Positions 54,711 to 63,897 of a stretch of 64,000 nt of DNA are shown one piece after another. Each line of letters opens with the position of its first letter. Within the stretch, counting starts at the first letter, position 1. The notes beneath the pieces were generated by a model. The model did not search any database and had not been told where the DNA came from. It worked only from the letters and a program-made list of their open reading frames with translations. This DNA is from Ensifer adhaerens (GTDB lineage Bacteria > Pseudomonadota > Alphaproteobacteria > Rhizobiales > Rhizobiaceae), in contig OCMG01000004.1 of the NCBI GenBank assembly GCA_900215285.1, forward strand, positions 1,049,501 to 1,113,500, read 5' to 3'. The translations under genes were made by a program, and so were the position numbers.

Positions 54711-56102
54711 TCAATTCTTCGCCGGATAAGGCGTCGCCAGCAGGAAGCCGAGGCCGACGACGAGGAAGACGATGATGGTTGCCATGCCGAGATGGGCCGA
54801 GCCAGTAGCGGCGGTGACAATGGAGAAGGCGAGTGTCGCCATGAAGCTCGTGGCGCGGCCGGAGAGTGCATAGATGCCGAAATAGCGGCCCGCTTCTTCC
54901 GGCTTGATGCTGCGCGACATGAAGGAGCGCGACGAGGCCTGTACGGGGCCGAAGGCGATGCCGATGAAGAGGCCATAAAGGATGAAGACCTTTTCGGCGG
55001 CGGTACCGAAGAGGCCGCCCGTTTCTGTTGTCGGAAGCATGATTAGACCAAAAAGGGTCGATGCCTTGTCGGTCGAGATAATGCCGACAGTGGCGATCAG
55101 CAGACTGATGAGGCTCATGACCACGACCCGCTTGGATCCAAGCTTGCCGTCGAGCCAGCCGGCGACGATGTTGCTGCCGATGGCGACGATGTTCAGAATG
55201 ATCCCGTAAATGCCTATCTCTATGGTGGCCCAATGGAACATGCCGGCAGCGAAGGCGCCGCCGAGCACGATGAGCGCGTTTACGCCATCCTGATAGATCA
55301 TGCGGCCGATGAGGAAACGGGCGAGATGGCGCCGTGTTTGAACCAGTTCGACAAGCGAGCCCTTCAACTCTACGAGCCCGTTCCTAACCGCCTTGCCCAT
55401 GCTCACGCCGGTGCTTTTCACATCCGGCGTGAAGAAGAACATCGGCAGAATGAAGATGAAGTACCACAGCGCTGAAAGCGGGCCGGTAATGCGGGCATCC
55501 TCGCCAAGCTTCGGGTCGAGGCCGAAAAGCGGCGTGATGCCGATCAGCGTCTTGCCGGTGGCGGGGTTGCCGGCGAGAAACAGGATGACCGCGAAAAGGG
55601 CGATCATGCCGCCGAGATAGCCAAGACCCCAGGCAAGGTTGGAAATCTTGCCGACATCCTTTTCGGGGATCAGCCGCGGCATCATGGAATCGTTGAAGAC
55701 GATGGAGAATTCAGCCGCCAGCGAGGCAAGAATCCAGAAGATCATCGGATAGATGATCGGCGAACCGGGTGCTGCGAACCACAGCATGCTCAGCGAAACG
55801 ATCTGGATGACCGCGAAGAAGCCAATCCACTTTTTCTTCTCGCCCGTCGCATCGGCAATCGAGCCGAGAATGGGGGAGAATATCGCGATAATGAAGCTCG
55901 CAATCGTTGCCGCATTGCTCCAGTGGGTCTGGGCGGAGATCGGATCGTCGGTCAGTCGCGAAACGAAATAGGGGCCGAAAATGAAGGTTGTGACAACGGT
56001 GAAATAGGGTTGCGCCGCCCAGTCGAAGAACATCCAGCCGAGAATGCCCCTGCGGGTTGTTTTCGGGGCATCCTCAATGACTTTCACCGCCTGATCAACC
56101 AT
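54711..56102 (-). CDS. UMF1-family MFS transporter (Atg22-like)
   Basis: 463-residue membrane protein with about twelve membrane segments. The UMF1 family signature is at the start (GWMFFDWAAQPYFTVVTTFI) and repeats in MFFFTPDVKSTG and GPVQASSRSFMSRSIKPEEA. In fungi Atg22 exports amino acids from the vacuole; bacterial members are poorly characterised. Starts at ATG 56102; the frame upstream overlaps the GDH gene end. A 40-bp gap separates it from the NAD-GDH stop on the same strand, so it might be read through from it. Confidence 0.87.
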   Translation of the reverse strand: MVDQAVKVIEDAPKTTRRGILGWMFFDWAAQPYFTVVTTFIFGPYFVSRLTDDPISAQTHWSNAATIASFIIAIFSPILGSIADATGEKKKWIGFFAVIQIVSLSMLWFAAPGSPIIYPMIFWILASLAAEFSIVFNDSMMPRLIPEKDVGKISNLAWGLGYLGGMIALFAVILFLAGNPATGKTLIGITPLFGLDPKLGEDARITGPLSALWYFIFILPMFFFTPDVKSTGVSMGKAVRNGLVELKGSLVELVQTRRHLARFLIGRMIYQDGVNALIVLGGAFAAGMFHWATIEIGIYGIILNIVAIGSNIVAGWLDGKLGSKRVVVMSLISLLIATVGIISTDKASTLFGLIMLPTTETGGLFGTAAEKVFILYGLFIGIAFGPVQASSRSFMSRSIKPEEAGRYFGIYALSGRATSFMATLAFSIVTAATGSAHLGMATIIVFLVVGLGFLLATPYPAKN

Positions 56103-56142
56103 GTTGTCCCCGCAAACCTTAAGCGATTTCCGGGGGACTGTG

Positions 56143-59100
56143 TCACGCCGTCTTGCCCGCCGCAAGGTCGTTGAGAAGGCTGGCCGCGAGCACGTAGCGG
56201 GCAAGCGTCAGGTCGCCGCTTTCGGTGATGGCCGAAAGCTGGCCGGTGATCCGGGCGAGCGTCGTCTCATGCGTCATCAGCCATTGATGCAGCGGCGTCT
56301 TGCTGCCCTTTCCGTCCGTCAGCACCTGCACGGCGATGGCGCGACGTGCTGCCGAGATGTCGTCGAGGCTGCGGGCGAGCGCCAGTTCCTCATACATGTC
56401 GGCGGCGGTGACGGGATTGGCGGGTGACAGCAGTCGGCCGATGCGCAGCGTCTCGGAAACGCCGGTGAACGTGTCGGCGGCGCGGTCCAGATTATCACCC
56501 GACGCCTCGGCCACTTGCGCGATTTCCGGCACGAGAACGAGAGCCTTCAGGCCTGTCAGGTCGCTGGCCAGCGTTTCGGGAACGCCGATTTCCGTCAGCC
56601 GTGCCTTGCTGTCTTCAGCATCGCGGCGGGCGGCGGGGGAGAGCAGCGTCAGCGCCTTGCCCTTCAGGGCTTTCATCGTCTTCTGCAAGCGGCTCGCGGC
56701 CTCTTCCAGCGAGCCGGAAATCATGCCGGCCTTCAGCACCAGACGGGTCGCTGTGCGGTAGACCTCCTCGGTCAGCGCATACAGTTCGTTCTGGCGGTTG
56801 CCGGGGATGATGGTGTCCAGCGCGTCGATCTCGCGCCAGATCGCCGGAAGTCCGAAACCGTCACGCACAACGATGGCGGCCTTGACGATGTCCGCCGGGG
56901 TCGCGCCGGTGGCATCGGCGAGCGTGGTGACAAAGGCCGGGCCGCCCCGGTTGATCACGTGGTTGGCCAGCGCGGTGGCGATGATCTCGCGGCGCAGCCG
57001 ATGCTTTGCGATGTCATCGGCATAGGCCTTGCGCATGCCGGCCGGGAAATAGTCCGACAGCAACCCGCCAAGCCAGGGATCGTCCGGCAGATTACTGGCG
57101 ACCAGGTCGTCGAAGAGGACAATCTTGGCATAGGAGAGCAGAACGCCGATTTCGGCCCGCGTCAGCGGATGGCCCGACGCATAGCGCTCCGCCATCGTCT
57201 GCTCGTCGGGCAGGTTTTCCACCTTGCGGTCGAGCCTGCCATCGGCTTCCAGCCGGTTCATGAAGCGGCCAAGTTCGCGACCATTGGCCAGTCCGCGACG
57301 GCCGGTCAGCGAAATGGCCAGCGATTGCAGATAGTTGTTGCGCAGCACGAGTTCGGCAACCTCGTCGGTCATCGAGGCGAGCAGCTTGTCGCGCTTCGGT
57401 CGCGTCAGGCGCTCGTCGTGCATGGCGTTGGCGAGCGCTATCTTGATATTGACCTCGACGTCGGAGGTATTGACGCCCGCCGAATTGTCGATGGCGTCGG
57501 AGTTGCAGCGCCCGCCCTTAAGCCCGAAGGCGATACGGCCCTTCTGCGTCACGCCGAGATTGGCGCCTTCGCCGATCACCTTGGCGCGTACCTCTGCAGC
57601 GGCTACGCGGATCGGATCGTTGGCGCGGTCGCCGACATCGGCATCCGTTTCGGATGCGGCGCGGATATAGGTGCCGATGCCGCCGAACCAGAGGAGATCG
57701 ACCTCCGCTTTCAGGATCGCGCTCATGATTTCGTAAGGGGTCGCGGGTCCCTTGGGCAGGCCGATGACCTTGGCAGCTTCCGCTGTCAGGCTGACCGATT
57801 TCTCGTTGCGCGAGACGATCATCGCGCCCTTGGAAAGCTTCGAGCGGTCATAGTCCTGCCAACTCGAGCGGGCCAGGTTGAAGAGACGCTGGCGCTCGGC
57901 AAAGGACGCGGCCATGTCCGGATCGGGATCGATCATGATATCGCGGTGGTCGAAGACGGCGACGAGGCGGATCTTGCGCGACAACAGCATGCCGTTGCCG
58001 AAGACGTCGCCCGACATGTCGCCGACGCCGGCCACCGTGAAGGGCGTCGACTGAATGTCTATGTCCATTTCGCGGAAGTGGCGCTTGACCGTTTCCCAGG
58101 CGCCGCGTGCGGTGATGCCCATCTTCTTGTGGTCGTAGCCGGCCGAACCGCCGGAGGCAAAGGCGTCGTCGAGCCAGAAGCCGGCTTCCTGCGCCAGCGC
58201 ATTGGCCGTGTCGGAGAAGGTCGCCGTGCCCTTGTCGGCGGCAACGACGAAATAGGGATCGTCGCCATCATGGCGCACGGTCTTTTCCGGCGGCACGATG
58301 TCGGCGCCCTGCAGGTTGTCGGTGACGGAGAGAAGTGTGCGGATATAGGTCTTGTAGGCTTCCGTGCCGGCGGCAAAGACGGCATCGCGGCTGCCGCCAG
58401 CCGGCAGGCGCTTCGGATAGAAACCCCCCTTGGCACCCACGGGCACGATCACGGCATTCTTGACCTGCTGCGCCTTGACGAGGCCCAGAACTTCCGTGCG
58501 GTAGTCTTCGGCACGGTCCGACCAGCGAATGCCGCCGCGCGCGACCTTCCCGAAGCGCAGGTGAATGCCCTCGACCTCTGCGCCATAGACGAAGATCTCC
58601 CGGAAGGGCTTGGGCTCCGGCAGGCCGTCGATCTCATGCGGGTTGAGTTTGAAGGCAAGCGTGGGGCGCGGCAGGCCGTACGGCCCCTTCTGGAAATAGT
58701 TCGTGCGCAGCGTGGCGCGGATCACATTCATGTAGCGACGCAGGATGCGGTCGTCGTCCAGGCTCGGCACCGAAGAAAGCCGCTCCTCGATCTCGGCGAC
58801 AATTTCGTCTTCGCGCTTTCCGCGCTGCTTGTTGGACCCTGCCGGGTCCAGGCGCGTAACGAAGAGAGCGAAAAGGCGCGCGGCGATCTCCGGATAGCGC
58901 ACGAGCGTATCGGCGATATAGCCTTGAGAATAGGCGATGCGCGTCTGGCGCAGATAGCGCGCATAGGCGCGCATCACCATGACTTCGCGGGCCGTCAGGC
59001 CGCTGGTGAGAACGAGCCGATTGAAGCTGTCATTGTCGATCGCGCCGCTGAAGGCGGCAAGAAGCGCTTCTTCCAGCGGTTTGCGCTCGGCGGCAAGATC

Positions 59101-60915
59101 GATCGCGCGACCGTTGGCATGGGCCAGTTCCATGTCATGCAGGACGACAGGCGAGGTATCCGCACCATCGCGCAGCATGAACTCGTACGTGCTTTCGGCA
59201 ATCACCTGGAAGCCGAGATTTTCCAGAAGCGGCACGCGGCGCGACAATGAAAGCGGCTCGCCGGCGTGGAAGATCTTGAGGCTGACTTCCGAGGCTTCGC
59301 CGACGGTGCGGTAGAATTCCACCGAAACGTCATGGGTGACGGCCTGCCTGATCTTCGACAGATCGGCAAAGGCATCCTTCGGCTCGAAGGCGGCCTGGAA
59401 ATCCGGGCCTGTGACCAGCGCACAGTCATGGCTGCCGGCAAGCGCGCTGAAGCGCTCCTCCCATGAGGTCGCGATGTTGCGGACTTCGCGTTCCAGTTCA
59501 CCCTGAGAAATGCGCGGCGTCTTGCCGCCGGAGCGGCCGATGATGAAGTGCACGCGCGCCACGCCGCCTTCCGGGAAGGCCGGGTAATAGGCCGAGACGC
59601 GGCCGTCATAGACGGTCTTGAAATAGTTGCCGATCTTCTCGCGAACTTCGGAATCATACTGTTCGCGCGGGACATAGACGAGAAGCGAGACGAAGCGGTC
59701 GAAATGGTCGATGCGGGCAAGAACCCGCACGCGCGGCCGGTCGGCGAGATCCATGATCTGTTCGCAGAAGCTGGCCAGCAGACCACTGTCGATCTGGAAA
59801 AGATCGTCGCGCGGATAGGATTCCAGCACGTTCATCAGCGTCTTGCCGGAATGGCTGTCCGGCGCATAGCCGAAATGGCGCACCACCTTCTCGACCTTGG
59901 AGCGCAGAAGCGGGATCTGCGAGGCGCCCTGCGTATAGGCGGTGGAGGTGAAGAGGCCGACGATGCGCAGCTCGCCGACGACATTGCCATGCTTGTCGAA
60001 GCGCTTGATGCCGACATAGTCCATGTAGGCGCGGCGGTGTATGACCGATTTCACATTCGCCTTGGTGACGATGAGATAATCCGGGCCTTCCAGGAATTCG
60101 ATGATTTCCGGCGTCGTCGTCACGGCGTCCTTGCCCAGACGGAGAACACGCACCTCCGGGTCGGACAGAATCCCCAGCCCCGCGCCCTTGCCCCGCTCGA
60201 CGGTCGCATCCGCACCCTTGCCGGAATACGTGTATTCGCGCATGCCGAGGAAGGTGAAATTATCGGCGCGCAGCCAGTCGAGGAAGGCGAGGGCCTCCTC
60301 CTTCTCACGGCGGCGGGCATCCTGTGCCCGAATGCCTTCCACAGCCTGATCGAGGGTGGAGATCATCTGGCGCCAGTCGCGCACCGAAAGATGCACCTGT
60401 TCCAGCACGCCTTCAATGCGCTTGATCAGCGCTCGGGCGACCTCGGGTGCTACCCGCGCCAGATGGATCTGCATGTGGCTGACGCGGCTTTCGGGATCGC
60501 TTCCGTCGTCGCTGACGTGAAGCCGCGGCTCCTTGTCCTCTGCGACGATGAGGATCGGATGCACCACCATGAACACGTCGCGATGCGTACTTGTCAGTTC
60601 ACCCATGACGGAGTCGAACAGAAAGGGCATATTGCGATCGGTGACGGACAGCACCGAGGTGGCGATCCCGTCGGGCGCGATGACGTCCAGGTTGACGACG
60701 GTCACACGGGCGCCCTTGCCGCTCCAGGCCGAAAGTTCGGCGGCTGCGTGTATGCTGCCCGCGGCGAGCATGTCCGGCGTATAGGCTTCGATATCGTCGG
60801 CGCTTGCCCGACCATAGAGGAGAATAGGATCGATCGCAGGCGCGCCCGCAGCCTTTGCGGCCTGCCGCGCCGCCTCCAGAAGTTTGTCACGCTTGGGGTT
60901 GCTGCGGCCTGCCAT
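56143..60915 (-). CDS. gdhB: NAD-specific glutamate dehydrogenase, large (about 180 kDa) type
   Basis: Converts glutamate to 2-oxoglutarate and ammonia with NAD, mainly catabolic. From the ATG at 60915 (GGAGG 6-8 bp upstream) it is 1590 residues, typical for this L_180 class. N-terminal ACT-like regulatory regions (about 1-600) are followed by the catalytic core: GGIRWSDRAEDYRTEVLGLV near 792, then VPVGAKGGFYPKRLP near 829. Its frame is open upstream to 61122 but no homology is seen there. The upstream region holds an operator-like repeat array, shared with the divergent pyridoxal kinase gene. Confidence 0.95.
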   Translation of the reverse strand: MAGRSNPKRDKLLEAARQAAKAAGAPAIDPILLYGRASADDIEAYTPDMLAAGSIHAAAELSAWSGKGARVTVVNLDVIAPDGIATSVLSVTDRNMPFLFDSVMGELTSTHRDVFMVVHPILIVAEDKEPRLHVSDDGSDPESRVSHMQIHLARVAPEVARALIKRIEGVLEQVHLSVRDWRQMISTLDQAVEGIRAQDARRREKEEALAFLDWLRADNFTFLGMREYTYSGKGADATVERGKGAGLGILSDPEVRVLRLGKDAVTTTPEIIEFLEGPDYLIVTKANVKSVIHRRAYMDYVGIKRFDKHGNVVGELRIVGLFTSTAYTQGASQIPLLRSKVEKVVRHFGYAPDSHSGKTLMNVLESYPRDDLFQIDSGLLASFCEQIMDLADRPRVRVLARIDHFDRFVSLLVYVPREQYDSEVREKIGNYFKTVYDGRVSAYYPAFPEGGVARVHFIIGRSGGKTPRISQGELEREVRNIATSWEERFSALAGSHDCALVTGPDFQAAFEPKDAFADLSKIRQAVTHDVSVEFYRTVGEASEVSLKIFHAGEPLSLSRRVPLLENLGFQVIAESTYEFMLRDGADTSPVVLHDMELAHANGRAIDLAAERKPLEEALLAAFSGAIDNDSFNRLVLTSGLTAREVMVMRAYARYLRQTRIAYSQGYIADTLVRYPEIAARLFALFVTRLDPAGSNKQRGKREDEIVAEIEERLSSVPSLDDDRILRRYMNVIRATLRTNYFQKGPYGLPRPTLAFKLNPHEIDGLPEPKPFREIFVYGAEVEGIHLRFGKVARGGIRWSDRAEDYRTEVLGLVKAQQVKNAVIVPVGAKGGFYPKRLPAGGSRDAVFAAGTEAYKTYIRTLLSVTDNLQGADIVPPEKTVRHDGDDPYFVVAADKGTATFSDTANALAQEAGFWLDDAFASGGSAGYDHKKMGITARGAWETVKRHFREMDIDIQSTPFTVAGVGDMSGDVFGNGMLLSRKIRLVAVFDHRDIMIDPDPDMAASFAERQRLFNLARSSWQDYDRSKLSKGAMIVSRNEKSVSLTAEAAKVIGLPKGPATPYEIMSAILKAEVDLLWFGGIGTYIRAASETDADVGDRANDPIRVAAAEVRAKVIGEGANLGVTQKGRIAFGLKGGRCNSDAIDNSAGVNTSDVEVNIKIALANAMHDERLTRPKRDKLLASMTDEVAELVLRNNYLQSLAISLTGRRGLANGRELGRFMNRLEADGRLDRKVENLPDEQTMAERYASGHPLTRAEIGVLLSYAKIVLFDDLVASNLPDDPWLGGLLSDYFPAGMRKAYADDIAKHRLRREIIATALANHVINRGGPAFVTTLADATGATPADIVKAAIVVRDGFGLPAIWREIDALDTIIPGNRQNELYALTEEVYRTATRLVLKAGMISGSLEEAASRLQKTMKALKGKALTLLSPAARRDAEDSKARLTEIGVPETLASDLTGLKALVLVPEIAQVAEASGDNLDRAADTFTGVSETLRIGRLLSPANPVTAADMYEELALARSLDDISAARRAIAVQVLTDGKGSKTPLHQWLMTHETTLARITGQLSAITESGDLTLARYVLAASLLNDLAAGKTA

Positions 60916-61171
60916 CGATCGTCCTCCGGTGATTTGCGCGGAACAGTAGCAGAAAACAGAATTTTTTTGAGGCGAATGTGAAATCCGGCAAAAAATGTAA
61001 TTTTCTGCCGGATTTATCGGTGCATTGGCGAATTTTCTGTCGGATTTGACCCGATTTCGCGCATTTTCGCGCGTTTGCGAGGGTGTTTTGTCGAAATTGC
61101 AATAAACTCGAGACGTTGACATGCGAGGTCCGGCGGGTGATCAAACGCCACCGGTACGGGGAGCTGTTTGC
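60916..61171. other. AT-rich divergent promoter region between NAD-GDH and pyridoxal kinase
   Basis: No gene is supported in these 256 bases. The 60950-61080 part is much richer in A and T than the rest of the window, and carries the repeat array described at 60981-61047. Next to it TTTCGCGC occurs twice 10 bp apart (61055-61062 and 61065-61072). Confidence 0.75.
60981..61047. promoter_or_regulatory. Three-copy operator-like repeat array
   Basis: Copy 1, AATTTTCTGCCGGATTT at 60999-61015, and copy 2, AATTTTCTGTCGGATTT at 61031-61047, are direct repeats with one difference, 32 bp apart (about three helical turns). A third, inverted copy at 60981-60996 forms with copy 1 a palindrome 60981-61015: 16-bp arms, 15 matching, 3-bp centre. 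It sits 66-132 bp upstream of the GDH start. I infer a transcription factor site; the factor is unknown. Confidence 0.6.
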
Positions 61172-62080
61172 GTGAACCAGAAGAAGACCATCCTGTCGAT
61201 TTCGAGCCATGTCATGCGAGGCGGCGTCGGCAATCGCGCAGCCGTCTTTGCGCTGGAAAGTCGCGGCCACTCCGTCTGGTCCGTGCCGACCGTCATCCTG
61301 CCCTGGCATCCGGGCCATGGCCGATCGACGCGGATCGCAGTGGATCCCGAAGCTTTTGCCAGCGCATTGGCGGATCTCAGGCGCTCGAAATGGCTCAGCG
61401 AGGTTCGTGCGGCGATGACAGGCTATTTCGCCGAAGCGGGGCAGGTGCGAGCGGCGGCAGATCTGATCGGAGCGATGAAGCAAGGCGACCCCGATTTTCT
61501 TTATCTCTGCGATCCCGTGATCGGGGATGTCGGCGGGCTTTATGTTGCCGAAGCGGTTGCGGTCGCCATCCGCGACGAGTTGCTGCCGCTTGCCGATATG
61601 GCGACGCCCAACCGTTTCGAGCTTGGCTGGCTTGCCGGCGCTTCAGTCGATGACAATGCGGCGATTGCAGCTGCTGCGCGTTTAACCGGCGTTCGCCGTG
61701 TCGTTTCGACCTCGGCGCATGCGATGATGAGGGGTGCGATCGCCAATCTCCTCATCGAGGGAGAACGGCAGGTTCTTGCCGAGCACCAGGCGTTCGAAAA
61801 GGCGCCGAACGGCGTGGGCGACCTGTTTTCGGCGCTGTTTCTGTCGCATGTCGTCGAAGGACGTTCATCCGAGGAGGCGCTTCGCCTATCCACGTCCAGC
61901 GTCTTCGAGATTGCCGCACGCTCGATCCGTGCCGGCGCCGACGAATTGTTGCTGCAAGCCGAGGCTGCCTCGCTCGAGACGCCGATGGCGACCGTCGCGA
62001 TCCGGCATCTCGTCAGCACGCTATCGCCCCGCAGGCGCGTTGCCGCGATAGCGCCCGTCGATGACGAAGCTGCGCCTTGA
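61172..62080 (+). CDS. pdxY: Pyridoxal kinase (PdxY/PdxK type)
   Basis: Ribokinase-superfamily enzyme that phosphorylates pyridoxal to PLP. The protein is about 302 residues from GTG at 61172 (NQKKTILSISSHVMRGGVGN; this S-x-H-V-x-x-G-x-x-G type start is the substrate-binding segment of the family). Further features: DPVIGDVGGLYVAE (about 125-138), ATPNRFELGWLAG, and GVGDLFSALFLSH near 220 with the catalytic Asp. GGGGAG about 8 bp upstream supports the GTG; an ATG at 61121 is an alternative. Divergent from NAD-GDH. Confidence 0.9.
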   Translation: MNQKKTILSISSHVMRGGVGNRAAVFALESRGHSVWSVPTVILPWHPGHGRSTRIAVDPEAFASALADLRRSKWLSEVRAAMTGYFAEAGQVRAAADLIGAMKQGDPDFLYLCDPVIGDVGGLYVAEAVAVAIRDELLPLADMATPNRFELGWLAGASVDDNAAIAAAARLTGVRRVVSTSAHAMMRGAIANLLIEGERQVLAEHQAFEKAPNGVGDLFSALFLSHVVEGRSSEEALRLSTSSVFEIAARSIRAGADELLLQAEAASLETPMATVAIRHLVSTLSPRRRVAAIAPVDDEAAP

Positions 62081-62139
62081 TTGACGTTTGTTGCGGATGC
62101 TAAGAAAGACCGGCTTCAGTCCAGTATAGGCGGATCAAC

Positions 62140-62781
62140 TTGGCGCAATTTCCTGACGAACTCCTCAGCGGCTATCGTAACTTCATGAGCGGCCGCTATC
62201 GCGAAGAGAGCGACCGCTACCAGAACCTGGCGAAGGACGGGCAGAAGCCGAAGGCGATGGTGGTTGCCTGTTGTGATTCCCGTGCGGCACCCGAAACAGT
62301 CTTCGATTGCGGACCAGGCGAGCTTTTTGTCGTCCGCAATGTCGCCAATCTCGTTCCGCCCTATGAGCCGGACGGAAACTATCATTCCACGTCCGCGGCT
62401 CTGGAATTCGCCGTGCAGGGCTTGAAGATCCGCGACATCATCGTCATGGGCCACGGACGATGCGGTGGTATCAGTGCGGCCCTTTCGCCCTCTTCCGAGC
62501 CGCTTTCGCCGGGCGATTTTATCGGCAAGTGGATGGGCCTTCTCGATGAGCCCGCCGAGCAGATCCGCAATGCCGGGATCCTGACGGCGGCCGAACGGCA
62601 GCGCGCGCTGGAGCGCGTCTCCGTGCGCAATTCGCTGCAGAACCTGCGTACCTTCCCTTGCGTCAAAATCCTGGAGGATGCAGGCAAGATGCGGCTTCAC
62701 GGTGCCTGGTTCGATATTTCGACCGGTGAGCTCTGGATCATGGATTCGGCCAGCGGCGATTTCGTTCGCCCGAAGCTCTGA
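62140..62781 (+). CDS. Beta-class carbonic anhydrase
   Basis: Zinc enzyme interconverting CO2 and bicarbonate. From the TTG at 62140 it is 213 residues (AQFPDELLSGYRNFMSGRY). Zinc ligands and catalytic Asp-Arg pair are visible: C44-x-D46-x-R48 (CCDSR) and H105-x2-C108 (HGRCGG). Start at the TTG is supported by the family's typical N-terminus. It could supply bicarbonate for carboxylases such as pyruvate carboxylase, but this link is inference. A terminator follows. Confidence 0.93.
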   Translation: MAQFPDELLSGYRNFMSGRYREESDRYQNLAKDGQKPKAMVVACCDSRAAPETVFDCGPGELFVVRNVANLVPPYEPDGNYHSTSAALEFAVQGLKIRDIIVMGHGRCGGISAALSPSSEPLSPGDFIGKWMGLLDEPAEQIRNAGILTAAERQRALERVSVRNSLQNLRTFPCVKILEDAGKMRLHGAWFDISTGELWIMDSASGDFVRPKL

Positions 62782-62811
62782 CCCCATTTCCGTCCCGTCT
62801 GGAAAAACAAC

Positions 62812-62843
62812 GCCCGGCGACTTTGGGGTCACCGGGCTTTTTT
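62812..62843 (+). terminator. Rho-independent terminator after carbonic anhydrase gene
   Basis: GCCCGG and CCGGGC, with a 14-nt loop, followed by seven T. The short stem is partly offset by a good U tract. Confidence 0.8.
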
Positions 62844-62869
62844 CTGGCGTCCAGCTGGACCGGACGCGA

Positions 62870-63688
62870 TCATTTACCTTCGATCTGCTTGCCCATGATG
62901 GCAATCGCCTGCTGGTAGACGGTCGCGGCGTTCCAGCCCTGGATGGCGGCGAAGTTCGGCTCGCCCTGCTGATAGCCGGCACCGGCGCGCCACCCATGGC
63001 CCTTCAGGAAGTTTGCGGTCGAGGCCAGGGCATCGGCCTTGGATCCGGCAAGATTGATACGGCCATCGCCATCCCCATCGACGCCATAAAGCAGCACGTT
63101 CTTGGGCAGGAACTGGGTCTGGCCGACTTCGCCATGCGCCGCGCCGCGTGAGCTGGTGGACAGGGTCCCGGCCTGAACAAGCTTCAGCGCTGCATAAAGC
63201 TGGTCGGTGAAATAGTCCTGACGGCGGCAGTCATAGGCCAGGGTGGCAACCGCCGAGAGCGTGTTCTGGTCGCCCATGTAGCTGCCAAAGCCCGTTTCCA
63301 TGCCCCAGATGGCAATCAGCGGTCCGGGGGAAACGCCGAAACGCTGCTGAATGCTGTTAAAAAGAGCCGCGTTGGATTTCAGGATGCTGCGACCGCGGGA
63401 AACGATGGCGGCCGAGCCGCGCTTCTTCATGAAGGCATCGAGCGACAGCTTGAAGCTATGCTGGCCGCGATCGGCGCGAATGGTCGGCACGTTGTAGTGG
63501 ACACTGGAAAAGACATCGTCGAGGACGGATTGCCGGATGCCTGTGCGGGCGGCTTCCGCCTTGAATTCCTGCACCCAGGCCGCAAATCCCGCACTGTTGT
63601 TGCCGCATTTGGCGGCATAGGCAGGATCCGCAACGATGGCCGTCATCGCAAAAGCTGCAGACAGGCCCAACCATTTCGTGAATTTCAT
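62870..63688 (-). CDS. Lytic murein transglycosylase (MltB/GH103 family)
   Basis: Periplasmic enzyme cleaving peptidoglycan glycan strands. 272 residues with a signal peptide (LGLSAAFAMTAIVADPAYA). The GH103 active site is IWGMETGFGSYMG with the catalytic Glu at 131; GQTQFLPKNVLLYGVDGDGDG follows, matching the family's substrate-binding part. Single gene, convergent with the carbonic anhydrase gene; asd lies upstream on the same strand. Confidence 0.92.
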   Translation of the reverse strand: MKFTKWLGLSAAFAMTAIVADPAYAAKCGNNSAGFAAWVQEFKAEAARTGIRQSVLDDVFSSVHYNVPTIRADRGQHSFKLSLDAFMKKRGSAAIVSRGRSILKSNAALFNSIQQRFGVSPGPLIAIWGMETGFGSYMGDQNTLSAVATLAYDCRRQDYFTDQLYAALKLVQAGTLSTSSRGAAHGEVGQTQFLPKNVLLYGVDGDGDGRINLAGSKADALASTANFLKGHGWRAGAGYQQGEPNFAAIQGWNAATVYQQAIAIMGKQIEGK

Positions 63689-63848
63689 TCAACGCCCCCG
63701 TTTGATGCATGGCGCAGATGCGCGCTGTTTTGCAATGACTTTCAATAAGCCGACTCAAGTTGGTCCGGAAAATACGATGCCTTCATTGAGCGAAAATGGT
63801 GCAATTGCACAGCCGGCCTGTCGGCGACGGCCATCAATTTCATGTGAG

Positions 63849-63882
63849 GCCTGCGCCCCGCGGCCATGCCGGGGGCGCAGGC
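63849..63882 (-). terminator. Hairpin downstream of asd
   Basis: GCCTGCGCCCC pairs with GGGGCGCAGGC, 11 perfect bp with a 12-nt loop. On the minus strand it lies 15 bp after the asd stop. No T-run follows, so termination efficiency is uncertain. Confidence 0.6.
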
Positions 63883-63897
63883 TATCCCATGAACTGA

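Noticed and set aside
56515..59250. A 911-codon open frame antisense to NAD-GDH
   Set aside because: Lies wholly opposite a well-conserved gene and has low-complexity Arg/Gly/Ala-rich translation typical of shadow frames.
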